This document shows, in pieces, positions 52,525 through 61,800 of a stretch of 64,000 nucleotides of DNA (within the stretch, counting starts at the first letter, position 1; each line of letters opens with the position of its first letter). The notes beneath the pieces were generated by a model, which saw only the letters and a program-made list of their open reading frames with translations, did not search any database and was not told where the DNA came from. Location of the stretch: the NCBI GenBank assembly GCA_964605655.1, contig CAZSDK010000008.1, positions 71,667-135,666 of the forward strand. The letters run 5' to 3'. Source of the stretch: JAKLIX01 sp964605655 (GTDB taxonomy: Bacteria; Bacteroidota; Bacteroidia; Bacteroidales; CAIXZF01). A program made the translations under genes and the position numbers.

Positions 52525-53524
52525 TCATTTCCTGGTACTCCTCCTTACAATCACTCATAGCCGTAATACCTCCGCCACTTCTGAAGTTCTTTCCTTCTTT
52601 CGTTTGCTCAATATATCGGATCATTACTGCCGACCATAGTTGATGGCCATCGAATAATCCAAAAACCCCCGTAAAAAATCCCCTGGGACCCGGCTCTGCC
52701 TCACGAATAATCTCTAAGGTCTTCTTTTTTGGGGCGCCACTCACAGAACCCGCCGGAAGGAGACTTTTCATGATGTCACCTATATGGGCTTTGTAGTCGA
52801 CAGGTAGTGTCCCCCTGATGTGAGAGCTCACCTGCAATAAGGACTTGTAATTGGTGTTAATTTTTTCAATATACCTAAATTTCAATACCTTAACCTCGGT
52901 TGCCACCTTGCTTAAATCGTTCCTTATCAAGTCAACGATGGTAAAGTGTTCCGCCTTTTCTTTCAGGTTATTAAGAATCTTGTCTTCAGCATGGGATACA
53001 TGGGCATCAATCGTACCCTTCATCGGGAAGGACGAGATCATGCCGTTCTCAATAAAAACAAATGGTTCAGGTGAAAAAACAACAAAATCGTTGTCAATCA
53101 GTAGTTTAAACGGAGCATTGCTGTGCGTGAAAAGATCAGTCAGGCTTAGGTCCGTTCTGATGGGAGTCGGAAAGGTAAGGTTGACCAGGTAGGAATTTCC
53201 ATACTGAATGTGTCGAAGGACCTTATGAAAGGACCTTTGATAATCCTGGAAATCAACAGGGCATCTGGAAAACGAAAAACGAAGGCTGGATTTGGCTGTG
53301 AAGGAGTGGTTTTTGTGATGAAGGATCTGATAATAAACTCCTTTGGAAGCTGCTTCCTCTTTTGGGATTACCATGCCTGAATTCCCTTCAAAATTAATAA
53401 TAAAGAGAAAGGGGACTTTCTCCAGGCCAAGCTTGTTCATTTGAAGGGCCCAATCCTTAAAAGTCGCTGGTTTATCCAAAATATTGATGGGATGAAGCAA
53501 TGACAAAGGTAAGGATTCGACCAA
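52496..53524 (-). CDS. pabB: Aminodeoxychorismate synthase component I
   Basis: A 342-residue chorismate-binding enzyme that makes aminodeoxychorismate from chorismate and ammonia for folate synthesis. The chorismate-binding domain shows PFVFIENGMISSFPMKGT, EHFTIVDLIRNDLSKVA and LLPAGSVSGAPKKKTLEI, and ends GGGITAMSDCKEEYQEM. It lacks the N-terminal extension of longer PabB/TrpE proteins. The glutaminase subunit gene pabA starts 45 bp away on the opposite strand. Confidence 0.93.
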   Translation of the reverse strand: MVESLPLSLLHPINILDKPATFKDWALQMNKLGLEKVPFLFIINFEGNSGMVIPKEEAASKGVYYQILHHKNHSFTAKSSLRFSFSRCPVDFQDYQRSFHKVLRHIQYGNSYLVNLTFPTPIRTDLSLTDLFTHSNAPFKLLIDNDFVVFSPEPFVFIENGMISSFPMKGTIDAHVSHAEDKILNNLKEKAEHFTIVDLIRNDLSKVATEVKVLKFRYIEKINTNYKSLLQVSSHIRGTLPVDYKAHIGDIMKSLLPAGSVSGAPKKKTLEIIREAEPGPRGFFTGVFGLFDGHQLWSAVMIRYIEQTKEGKNFRSGGGITAMSDCKEEYQEMIDKVYVPIV

Positions 53525-53569
53525 GGTCAGACTTTACTAATTTTGAAAAAACAAAGGAGTTGATCTCTT

Positions 53570-54142
53570 ATGGCCAGGATCCTTCTTATCGACAATTACG
53601 ATTCTTTTACCTTCAACCTGGTAGAAGTAATACGTTGTTTTTCTGATATTTCAATTGATATTTGCCAGAACGATAGAATCCCGTGGGGGGAAATGAACCT
53701 CTATGAGAAAATTCTTATCTCACCAGGTCCGGGTATTCCCGGGGAAGCGGGATCTCTTTGTAAATTGATTCAGGAATTCTCACCAACCAAAGATATTCTG
53801 GGTGTTTGTCTTGGGCACCAGGCGATTGCCAAAGTCTTTGGAGCAGAACTGATTCAGATGGCCAGAGTATCACACGGTTTGGAAACAACTATTATTGTTA
53901 AAGCTCCGGAGGATAAGCTTTTTATCGGGCTTCCTGAAATCCAGAAAGTGGGATTGTACCATAGCTGGGCAGTGAATGCAGACCGGCTTCCTTCCTGCCT
54001 TGAAATCACCGCACTTTCGGAGCAGGGGATTGTGATGGGGATAAGGCACCGGGCCTTTCAGGTCAGGGGGGTGCAGTTCCATCCGGAGTCTTATATTTCA
54101 GAGCACGGTCCTCAGATGTTAAAGCGTTGGATATCAGGTTGA
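53570..54142 (+). CDS. pabA: Glutamine amidotransferase subunit PabA/TrpG
   Basis: A 190-residue class I glutaminase that supplies ammonia to PabB. The oxyanion and nucleophile motifs are SPGPGIPG and GVCLGHQAIA (Cys near residue 84), with the catalytic His-x-Glu in QFHPESYISEHG. Given the neighbouring pabB and pabC, the folate role is more likely than tryptophan. A TAATTTTG -7-like element at 53538-53545 and a Shine-Dalgarno-like AAGGAG stand before the ATG. It is divergent from pabB. Confidence 0.93.
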   Translation: MARILLIDNYDSFTFNLVEVIRCFSDISIDICQNDRIPWGEMNLYEKILISPGPGIPGEAGSLCKLIQEFSPTKDILGVCLGHQAIAKVFGAELIQMARVSHGLETTIIVKAPEDKLFIGLPEIQKVGLYHSWAVNADRLPSCLEITALSEQGIVMGIRHRAFQVRGVQFHPESYISEHGPQMLKRWISG

Positions 54143-54146
54143 TATA

Positions 54147-54545
54147 CTAACAACGGCAGAACCCTAATCTCATCATGATGATAACGGCCCCGGTGATATA
54201 GGCAAGTATCCAATAAACATAGGCTGCCAGCGACGCACGGACAAATCGGGTCTTCAGCATCATGTTCATTCCTCTTCTCCTGGCATTTCTGTATGTAAAG
54301 ACCGTATCGGTGAGCATACCGGCCAGGGATGAATATCCTATAATTCCGTGAAGACTTACCGGTCCTTCAGCCGAACCAATGATCATGCAGATGGTAGCGG
54401 TGATATCGAAAATGACCCCTATGGTTAAAAAGGTCAGTATCTGTTTATTAATGATCCTTTTCCTGGTTTGAGTGAGGATAGCGACCGAGTAGGAAATCAG
54501 GGCCAGGTTCACGATGGTGATCCCGGCGAGCAGTACAGGTTTCAT
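54147..54545 (-). CDS. Small four-helix membrane protein
   Basis: A 132-residue integral membrane protein with four hydrophobic segments (about 3-24, 37-58, 67-88 and 105-126) and basic loops. It somewhat resembles a family of conserved small membrane proteins of unknown role that carry a FD-x-T segment in the second helix (IFDITATI here). It is convergent with pabA, 4 bp apart, with no terminator evident between them. Confidence 0.75.
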   Translation of the reverse strand: MKPVLLAGITIVNLALISYSVAILTQTRKRIINKQILTFLTIGVIFDITATICMIIGSAEGPVSLHGIIGYSSLAGMLTDTVFTYRNARRRGMNMMLKTRFVRASLAAYVYWILAYITGAVIIMMRLGFCRC

Positions 54546-54670
54546 AGACTGACAGATTTTTTTTACGAAATTATAAAAACTTGATCAGCAAAGCCTCAAT
54601 TTTCTAATATGTACAGGCAACCGTGACCCAAATGGGATGTCATCTGTCTTTCATTTTGCTCGAATTACTT

Positions 54671-55708
54671 ATGAAGACTCAGGAAAATTCTGCTAACAAA
54701 AAATCCAAGAGATCACTGCCGCTTTCCAGGAGTTTTCTCTCATTCATCGTTGTCGTTCAATTGTTGGTTTTAGGAGGTTTGTTATATTTCATACTGTCAT
54801 ACCATCGTAATGAACCCAAGAATCCACCTCAGCCGGTGGCTCAGGGTGAGAATGAAGATTTTATGGTGGTGAGAAGCAGTGACTATCAGTTTACACGTCC
54901 TTTCAGGTTGTATGAATCAACAAGAGAAACATCAGGTTATCAGCATCTTAGAGAATCAGTTGTTCAGATGATCGACCGGTACAAACAATCCGGCAAGATC
55001 TCGGAAGCCTCTGTGTATTTCAGGGATTTGTCCCGGGAAGGATTCATCAGTATCAACGATAATGAGAAATACCGTCCGGGGAGTATTTCCAAGATCCCCA
55101 TCATGATCTATTTTTTTAAGAAGGCTGAAGAGGCTCCCGGATATCTGAAAAAGACCATTCTTTACGATAGGCCGATTGGTGATCCTAAAAAGGAGACATA
55201 CCAGGAAGAGTCTATGGAAGTGGGTAAGAGTTACTCGATAAAGGACCTTCTTTATAAGATGATCGTGCACTCCGATAATATAGCGACTACGCTTTTGCTC
55301 ATGCACCTGGATAAGCCGGATCAATACCGGAAAATATACAGCGATCTGAGAATTGATCCTCCAAATCCTTCAAATGCTGATTATAGCCTTTCAGCAAGAG
55401 AATGCAGCCGGTTTCTGAGAGTACTGTACAATGCCACTTACCTGAATCCTGAATATTCTGAATTTGCTCTGGAACTGCTGTCAAAATCGGGATTCAATCA
55501 GGGGTTAAGAAAAGGCCTGCCGCGATCGGTGAAGGTTGCCAATAAATTCGGTGAGGCAGGGGAATCGACCCATCCTGAGTTTTCGGAGACAGGGATCGTT
55601 TATGATCCGGAAAATCCTTATCTGCTAACCATCATGACCAAAGGGAGTGATGTCCAGCAACAGGCTGAGGCCATCAGCGAGATCAGCAGGGTGGTCTTTG
55701 AAAGATAG
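54671..55708 (+). CDS. Membrane-anchored class A beta-lactamase-like serine hydrolase
   Basis: A protein of about 345 residues from the ATG at 54671; a GTG 48 bases earlier would add a hydrophobic leader. One N-terminal membrane helix (about 20-42) anchors a periplasmic domain of the penicillin-binding/beta-lactamase class A fold. The SxxK nucleophile motif is SISK in RPGSISKIPIMI, the SDN motif is in MIVHSDNIATT, and a KFG near ANKFGEAGE stands in the KTG position. It could be a peptidase acting on peptidoglycan rather than a resistance enzyme; substrate unknown. Confidence 0.85.
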   Translation: MKTQENSANKKSKRSLPLSRSFLSFIVVVQLLVLGGLLYFILSYHRNEPKNPPQPVAQGENEDFMVVRSSDYQFTRPFRLYESTRETSGYQHLRESVVQMIDRYKQSGKISEASVYFRDLSREGFISINDNEKYRPGSISKIPIMIYFFKKAEEAPGYLKKTILYDRPIGDPKKETYQEESMEVGKSYSIKDLLYKMIVHSDNIATTLLLMHLDKPDQYRKIYSDLRIDPPNPSNADYSLSARECSRFLRVLYNATYLNPEYSEFALELLSKSGFNQGLRKGLPRSVKVANKFGEAGESTHPEFSETGIVYDPENPYLLTIMTKGSDVQQQAEAISEISRVVFER

Positions 55709-55892
55709 GTGTTGTTTAAGATTTTAAATCTTTCTCATCTTTCTGGATAATACATTGATTTGCAATTTATTAAACTATAAATCAATAGGCCTGTGTTCGT
55801 AATATTTAATTACACTTACTAAAGACTGTCATATTTTGGCATGTTTTTTGGCATAGGTAAAATGGTCGCCGATGACCTAAAAGATAAAAGCC

Positions 55893-57134
55893 ATGAAAAC
55901 AAGAATCTATTTTTTGCTCATCGCCATGATGGTAATGCCGCTGAGCAGGATCAAAGCACAACAGGAGCCGGAACAACTGAACATGCCCGGCGATAATCTA
56001 AATCTTTACGCCGTTATGAAGCTTTTCCAGGAGTCAGAAACACTGGAGATCTTCGAAAAGACGCTGAATGAACAGGATGCCAGGATCAACAACCTGGATC
56101 TCAACGGAGATAACTATATCGATTACATTAAAGTGACCGATTATGTTGAGAAAAGTATACACTATATCGTATTACAGGTGGCTGTTTCTTCTACGGAAAA
56201 CCAAGACGTCGCCGTTTTTGTCGTTAAAAAGGATCCTAATGGAAAAGTGCAGATCCAACTGGTTGGGGATGAAGCTCTTTACGGCAAATATTACATAGTG
56301 GAGCCATATTACGATACCGATCCGAAATCAACACCCAATCCTGGCTATTACGGAAATTACAACGCACAGAATGAGGTGGTTTACAGGACAACGTATTACG
56401 AGGTGGCATCCTGGCCGGTGATTCGTTACATCTTCCTTCCCACTTACATTGCCTGGCATTCACCCTGGTACTGGGGTTACTATCCTGTTTACTGGAGCCC
56501 CTGGACTCCCTGGTACTGGCATCAGTATTACGGTTATCATTACCACTGGCACCACCACTATTATAGTCACTTTCATCATGGGAACCACCATCATTTTGAC
56601 GGTTGGGATGAAGGATACTACGGTCCCAGGCACACAACTTCTGTCACAGTTCAGAACAGATTGAACAGGGGAGATTATACAGCAACTTACTCAAAACCTG
56701 AAACCATTCGCGATGGCTCAGCCTATTTCAAGACAAAACATCCGGAAATGGTCACCAAAGACATGAGAGATCCTGAAGTGAAGGATATCAGGACAGCCGC
56801 CCCGGGCGACCGTCAAAACCAGATGGACAAAGCATCGCAGAGAAACAATACTGATGTCAGGAACAACAATCAGGGTGTTCCAAAGCCGAACGTCAACCCT
56901 TCCAACAACGACAGGAACAACAGTACTTCTTCTCCTGGGAATGTTAAAGAGAACCGTAAGGATAATAAAACCCCGGGGACCAGAAACGATCCTGCCCCGA
57001 AAGTGAAAAACAAAGAACCGAAATCTTCCGGTAATCATGGTGATCGTGTTAAAAGCCAGCCTGCACAGGAAAAACCCAAGACAGGTCGCACCGAACCTTC
57101 CAAAAGTGATGGCGGTAAGACCGGGAGGAAGTGA
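55893..57134 (+). CDS. Secreted His/Tyr/Trp-rich protein with disordered basic tail
   Basis: A 413-residue protein in three parts. After the signal peptide (ending RIKAQ) comes a conserved alpha/beta domain (about 25-150) that includes LDLNGDNYIDYIKV, a calcium-binding EF-hand-like DxNxDxxxD loop. Residues about 170-235 are extremely rich in His, Tyr and Trp (WYWHQYYGYHYHWHHHYY-like), which might bind metal. The last 150 residues are a low-complexity Asn/Lys/Pro-rich tail, probably disordered. Similar proteins occur widely in Bacteroidota without known function. Confidence 0.8.
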   Translation: MKTRIYFLLIAMMVMPLSRIKAQQEPEQLNMPGDNLNLYAVMKLFQESETLEIFEKTLNEQDARINNLDLNGDNYIDYIKVTDYVEKSIHYIVLQVAVSSTENQDVAVFVVKKDPNGKVQIQLVGDEALYGKYYIVEPYYDTDPKSTPNPGYYGNYNAQNEVVYRTTYYEVASWPVIRYIFLPTYIAWHSPWYWGYYPVYWSPWTPWYWHQYYGYHYHWHHHYYSHFHHGNHHHFDGWDEGYYGPRHTTSVTVQNRLNRGDYTATYSKPETIRDGSAYFKTKHPEMVTKDMRDPEVKDIRTAAPGDRQNQMDKASQRNNTDVRNNNQGVPKPNVNPSNNDRNNSTSSPGNVKENRKDNKTPGTRNDPAPKVKNKEPKSSGNHGDRVKSQPAQEKPKTGRTEPSKSDGGKTGRK

Positions 57135-57162
57135 CATTCTGAGGTTGGTTTAGAAATCAAAG

Positions 57163-57283
57163 GAGGCTGTCTCTATAGGCTCAATATGCTTCGACTCCGC
57201 TCAACATGACATCTGATTATCAAGGTTTTGTCATATTGAGCGGAGTCGAAATATTGACAAAACATTGATTATAAGACAGCCTC
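57163..57283. repeat. Nested inverted repeat between genes
   Basis: An outer stem GAGGCTGTCT (57163-57172) pairs with AGACAGCCTC (57274-57283). Inside it a 22-bp arm (57190-57211) pairs with 57229-57250 with one mismatch. The inner core TTCGACTCCGCTCAA recalls a repeat scattered in Bacteroidota genomes. It may work as terminator of the 55893-57134 gene: TTTTCTTTTT follows the outer stem. Confidence 0.8.
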
Positions 57284-57421
57284 TTTTCTTTTTGACGAAC
57301 GTTAAGAACTTTTTTTTCAAACTGTTGACACAGGCCCGGGATTTTAATATTATTGTTGAACCGAAAGACTCAATGCCTTTTGCAGGAAACAGTAATTAAT
57401 TAACTCCTTAAATCAAGGCTT

Positions 57422-57940
57422 ATGATGAAACACTTACCCGGATTTTTCACAATGGCGGTGTTTACTGCCGTTATTTTTTCTTGTAGCGGACCTGAAGAAA
57501 AGAAGGTGGAACTTAATCCATCCGACAGCCTTAAAACAGTGGTGGCAGCCTCCCTGGAAGCCTATGCTTCACAGCTGGCTTCAGCTGAGGATACAACTAT
57601 GATCTTTAATTTGCTGCAGGGCTATCTAAATCAGAACAAGGCTGTTTATGGTTCTGCCTTTGCCCTGGTTCCAGTCATCAAGGGCAAAGACACCCTGCGT
57701 TCTTCTCCCTATATCTATCGTTCAGCCGATGGGTATATTAAAAAGTTACTGGAAAAGTCCTACGATTACACGAAAGATGCCTGGTACAACCAACCGCTTT
57801 CCCAGAAAAAAGGATGTTGGAGTGAACCCTATTTTGATGAGGGTGGGGGAGAAGTACAGATGATCACATACAGTGTCCCGATATTCAAAACAGATACGGT
57901 GCTGCTGGGAGTTTTCACTGCAGATCTTCAGATTAAATAA
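57422..57940 (+). CDS. Cache-domain lipoprotein
   Basis: A 172-residue lipoprotein: the lipobox VIFSCSG places a lipidated Cys at about residue 21. The mature part is a single Cache (extracellular PAS-like) sensing domain of the kind usually found in membrane kinases, phosphatases and chemoreceptors, with the signature DAWYNQPLSQKKGCWSEPYFDEGGG and a YSVPIF strand. Here it has no transmembrane helix or output domain, so it may bind a ligand and present it to something else, or bind a ligand for storage (inference). Confidence 0.82.
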   Translation: MMKHLPGFFTMAVFTAVIFSCSGPEEKKVELNPSDSLKTVVAASLEAYASQLASAEDTTMIFNLLQGYLNQNKAVYGSAFALVPVIKGKDTLRSSPYIYRSADGYIKKLLEKSYDYTKDAWYNQPLSQKKGCWSEPYFDEGGGEVQMITYSVPIFKTDTVLLGVFTADLQIK

Positions 57941-57973
57941 AAAGCTATTCCGCTGGTCAGAGATGTTCAGGGA

Positions 57974-58795
57974 TTATTCCTTTTCATCCCTGATCATAGC
58001 CACCAGACGAAGCGGGGAGCCACTGCCTCCTTTTATCTTCATGGGTAATGCCATGATCCAGCTTCCTTTGGGAGGGAGTTGGTCGAGATGTGCCACGTTT
58101 TCATAGGCAGTGACATCGTTTGCAAACAGGGTCCGGTGGGTCATAAAATCTTTTGACTGACCATAATCGATACTCGGGGTGTCGATGCCGACAGCACACA
58201 CTTTTCTCTCTTTTGCCAGGAAGGCGGCAGCATCAGGATGAATGCCCGGAAAATGAAGGTTCTCCACACCTTCTTTCCCTGTCAGTAGCGTCCCTGTATA
58301 TTTTAGTTTATCGGGATAGTATTTCCCAAATCCCGTGAGAAACAGCACAATCGACCTGGGAGGAATCATTCCATGAATCTTTTCCCAGGCTTCTATGTCT
58401 TTAATATTTATCTGATAATCAGTTTCTTTATTCACTTTCTCCTGAACATCGATGACCACACCTTCTCCCATCAGATCATTAAGAGGGATCTGTTCGACCG
58501 TGCGACCTCCCTCTGCAAAATGTCGGGGAGCATCGAAATGGGTGCCTCCATGCTCTTCGGCCGAGTACTTAAACGAAGAATAGTAATACCCCTTGTCATT
58601 AATACCGGCAAAGACTGTGTCATGGTGAAACGGAATGTTGGTAGGCCAATAGATCGATTGCTCGTCATAGTTCCAGGTAAGGTCTATCCATTTTCCCTTT
58701 TTTAATTCTGAAAGAGGGTCCTGACGGTTTCTGCATGCCTGGATCATGACCAGAACAAGAATCAGGCTGATGAGAGGGATTAATTTGTTTTTCAT
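57974..58795 (-). CDS. Cyclase-family (kynurenine formamidase-like) lipoprotein
   Basis: A 273-residue metal-dependent hydrolase of the cyclase/kynurenine formamidase family (PF04199). The family signature HGGTHFDAPRHF (HxGTHxDxPxHF) is exact and a later Asp-Thr (GIDTPSIDYG) fits the active site. The N-terminus has a lipobox-like MIQAC, so unlike cytoplasmic formamidases it is probably anchored in the envelope. The substrate is unknown: formyl-kynurenine or another amide or lactone. It stands 11 bp after the alkaline phosphatase gene in the same direction. Confidence 0.88.
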   Translation of the reverse strand: MKNKLIPLISLILVLVMIQACRNRQDPLSELKKGKWIDLTWNYDEQSIYWPTNIPFHHDTVFAGINDKGYYYSSFKYSAEEHGGTHFDAPRHFAEGGRTVEQIPLNDLMGEGVVIDVQEKVNKETDYQINIKDIEAWEKIHGMIPPRSIVLFLTGFGKYYPDKLKYTGTLLTGKEGVENLHFPGIHPDAAAFLAKERKVCAVGIDTPSIDYGQSKDFMTHRTLFANDVTAYENVAHLDQLPPKGSWIMALPMKIKGGSGSPLRLVAMIRDEKE

Positions 58796-58806
58796 TTTAC
58801 GGAATA

Positions 58807-61800
58807 TTACTGGTGAGACTCAATTAACCTGATCGTTAGTACTTCTGTTCTTCCCTGGTGGTGAAACTGGGCCTTCATAAGGTATACCCCGGAGGATAAC
58901 AGGGAAAGATCCAGTTTGTAACTATGTTCTCCGGCTGATTCTCCGGGAAAGGTATAATTCATAAGGGTTTCACCCATGACATCCAGGATACGGAAATTCA
59001 GATCCCCCTCCTCTGGTAACGAAATTTTCACCTGGGTGGTCCCTGAAAAGGGATTGGGACTGCAACTCAGAACAAATGGATCATCTGTCGGATGGCACCT
59101 GAACAGGGGAATTTGGAGTCTTTTCCCTGCCTGAACCTTAGCCAATGGATCAGCCCATTCTGATTCATTGTCGAGATCGAGAGTATATTCACCAGGATGC
59201 GAAACATTCGCTTTGATATACAACCAAGGCTTCTCTTTTTCAATGATTAACGGCTTCAATGAGTACCATGAAAGCTTCAGGCTTCCGGTTCCTGTGTTGC
59301 AGATCATATCGTGATTAGCTTCCTCATCGGCCAGTCTTGCACTGATGATGTTCATTCCTACTGATTGAAATCCAAAGCTGATCGCCCCAATCTGCATCTT
59401 TTCTGAAGCCCAGACCGGTATCTCAAAATCTTTCCCGGCGGTAACATCTTCAATGTCAATGTGATCTAAATAGAGGGTAGGGGATGTCCTTATCGAGGAT
59501 GGTTGATAGGAAGCATTGATATCACCTGTGCAGATCCCTTGAAAATCAATATTTTGGTTGTCAGAATTTGCAGAGATGTCAGGATTCTCAAAGATCCAGT
59601 CTGACTTGACAAAGGACTGGGTTAACCCAACCCATCTTTTTTGGATACTGAGGGCGTCATGGGCGTTAACCAGCTGTGAGGCATTGACATCTCCGCAAAG
59701 CTGTTGAAGAGGATCCAGATTTGCAGTGCCGACAAAATACTGTACCGCTAACAAGGCATCCGTTGCATTAGACCCACCCCAGGAAAGTTGGGTGGATGCA
59801 TGAAGGTGGAAAGCTCCATTATTTTTTGGGGTGCGTAAAAGGGAGAAGTTTCCGTTTTGGTCGGTGACCGCCTCACCCCACAGATTATTATCAGCATCCA
59901 GGCAAAGAACTCTGGAATTTCCCAGGGGGGAATGGTCAGCATTATGATAGGTGAGCTGACCCTGAATGGTCTGGTGGCTGGTATCGACAGGAAAGGCAAG
60001 ATAGTCGGAAAACAACCATCGAAGGGCCTGGTAAACCTCTGTATTATTTAAATACTTACCGTTCTCTGGATCCACATGCCCTGCAAAACCCTTCAGGAGG
60101 CTTGCTCCATTTCCTTTAGCATTCACCGGCACCAGCAGATTACTAGGTTGCTGGCTGTTAAATCTGAATTCAGGCATATTGCCCTGACCGGCGTCGATCA
60201 CCGGATTGGAAAAAGCAGAATTGATAGAATCCGCCGGACCCGTAATGTGCCCACATTCATAACTGCTCGTTACAATGAGCAGGTTCTCTTCCCAGCCACC
60301 ATGTTGCTCAATCCATTGAATAACAGTATCCACAGTCAGGTCAAAAGACCTCTGTTCCTCAATGAGACGGGATTTCTGGTTGTCCTGACAAGCCATTTTA
60401 ACACCTGCACCATCAATGAAAAGGAAGAACCCCTCAGGATTCTGTTTAAGAACTTTAAGGGCCCCCAGGGTCATTTCATCCAGCGTAGGAACCGACTGGA
60501 CAAAAGGAACGGCAAAGGGAAGGGTGTCCGCAGTTCCGGCTCGCTTTTGTTGAAGCGTCAACCGGGTGGGTGATATTCCACAGATTCTTACAGGTGGACT
60601 ATCTGATGCAAGAGCCTGGAAAGCAGCTCTGTCCTGGATCAATGTCCACGGGTCCGGGATGCCGTCTCCATTGACATCCTGAACATTGCTGTTACCCGTG
60701 CTGGAAGTACTTGAGAAACTGACAGAACCACTTATCAGGCCGGTCCAGTTCTCCTCACCGCCGACATGCTGGAAGTCCGGACTGGAGATTACAGCATCGC
60801 CTTGATCATTAAAGAAAGGATGACCACACCCCATGAGGACATCGAGTTTTGAATCCAGCAGGATGTCGGTGGCCATCTGTGTGTTGTTCAAATCATTGAT
60901 ATTGTGACAGGCAAAGGCTGCGGTAGAAGGGTCACTCCACGGGCCGGTGCTGATCATTCCTGCTGATTTACCCAGTTGCTTGAATAGTTCAGTCAGCGAT
61001 AATACCGGTTGGTGCAGGAGGTCCACTCCTACAGCCTGGTTATAGGTTTTGACGCCACAGGCCAAGGCAGTGGCTGCGGCAGCCGGCTGCGTCATGTCGT
61101 GGTCAACACTGTTAAAGTTCTTATACACAACCATGGGGTTATACCAGCTGGAATAGCTGTGAATGTTCTCATTATCATTTTGCTTGCCGGGATAGGTCGA
61201 CATGAAACAAGAGACCGGAAAGGACAGGCAGGAGGGAGTTTCACCTGTGAAATACCGGGTTGCCAGCTGAGCATTGGCGCCACCGCCTTCATTGACCATG
61301 ATAAATATATTTTTGGGCCGGGAGGGTGGATTCCAGGGGTCGGGCATCATCAGGAAGCAAGCCTGGGCGATCTCAGTGTTATCAATATACTTGCCACGTA
61401 AGTAGTCCGTTTCATCGGCAAACTGATGGAACAATTCACTTCCTGCTCCTTTGGCAAAGAACGGGACCAGCATGTTGGAGTGCATGTTGAAGTTATACTT
61501 CATGTCTGGCATTTGTCCCTGGCCGTTGTTGATGATGGGATTGGTAACGGGTGACTGGTCCGCTTCGTTGGGGCCGGTCAGATAGCCGGTTTCATGATCA
61601 GCAGTGACGATCAGCAGGGTGCTGTCCCACCCGCCATGACTGCCGATCCACTGGATCACGGAGTCGACCGCCTGGTGGAAGTCGTTCTGTTCTTCGATGA
61701 GCCGGCCTTTCTGATGGGAATGGTTGGCCAGGTCCACAGCACCGCCTTCTATCATCAGTACCAGACCATTGGGATTGTTATCCAGTACATTCAGGGCTGC

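Noticed and set aside
54671..55708. Serine hydrolase as an antibiotic-resistance beta-lactamase
   Set aside because: It is membrane anchored with an altered third motif; a cell-wall role is as likely and no resistance context is seen.
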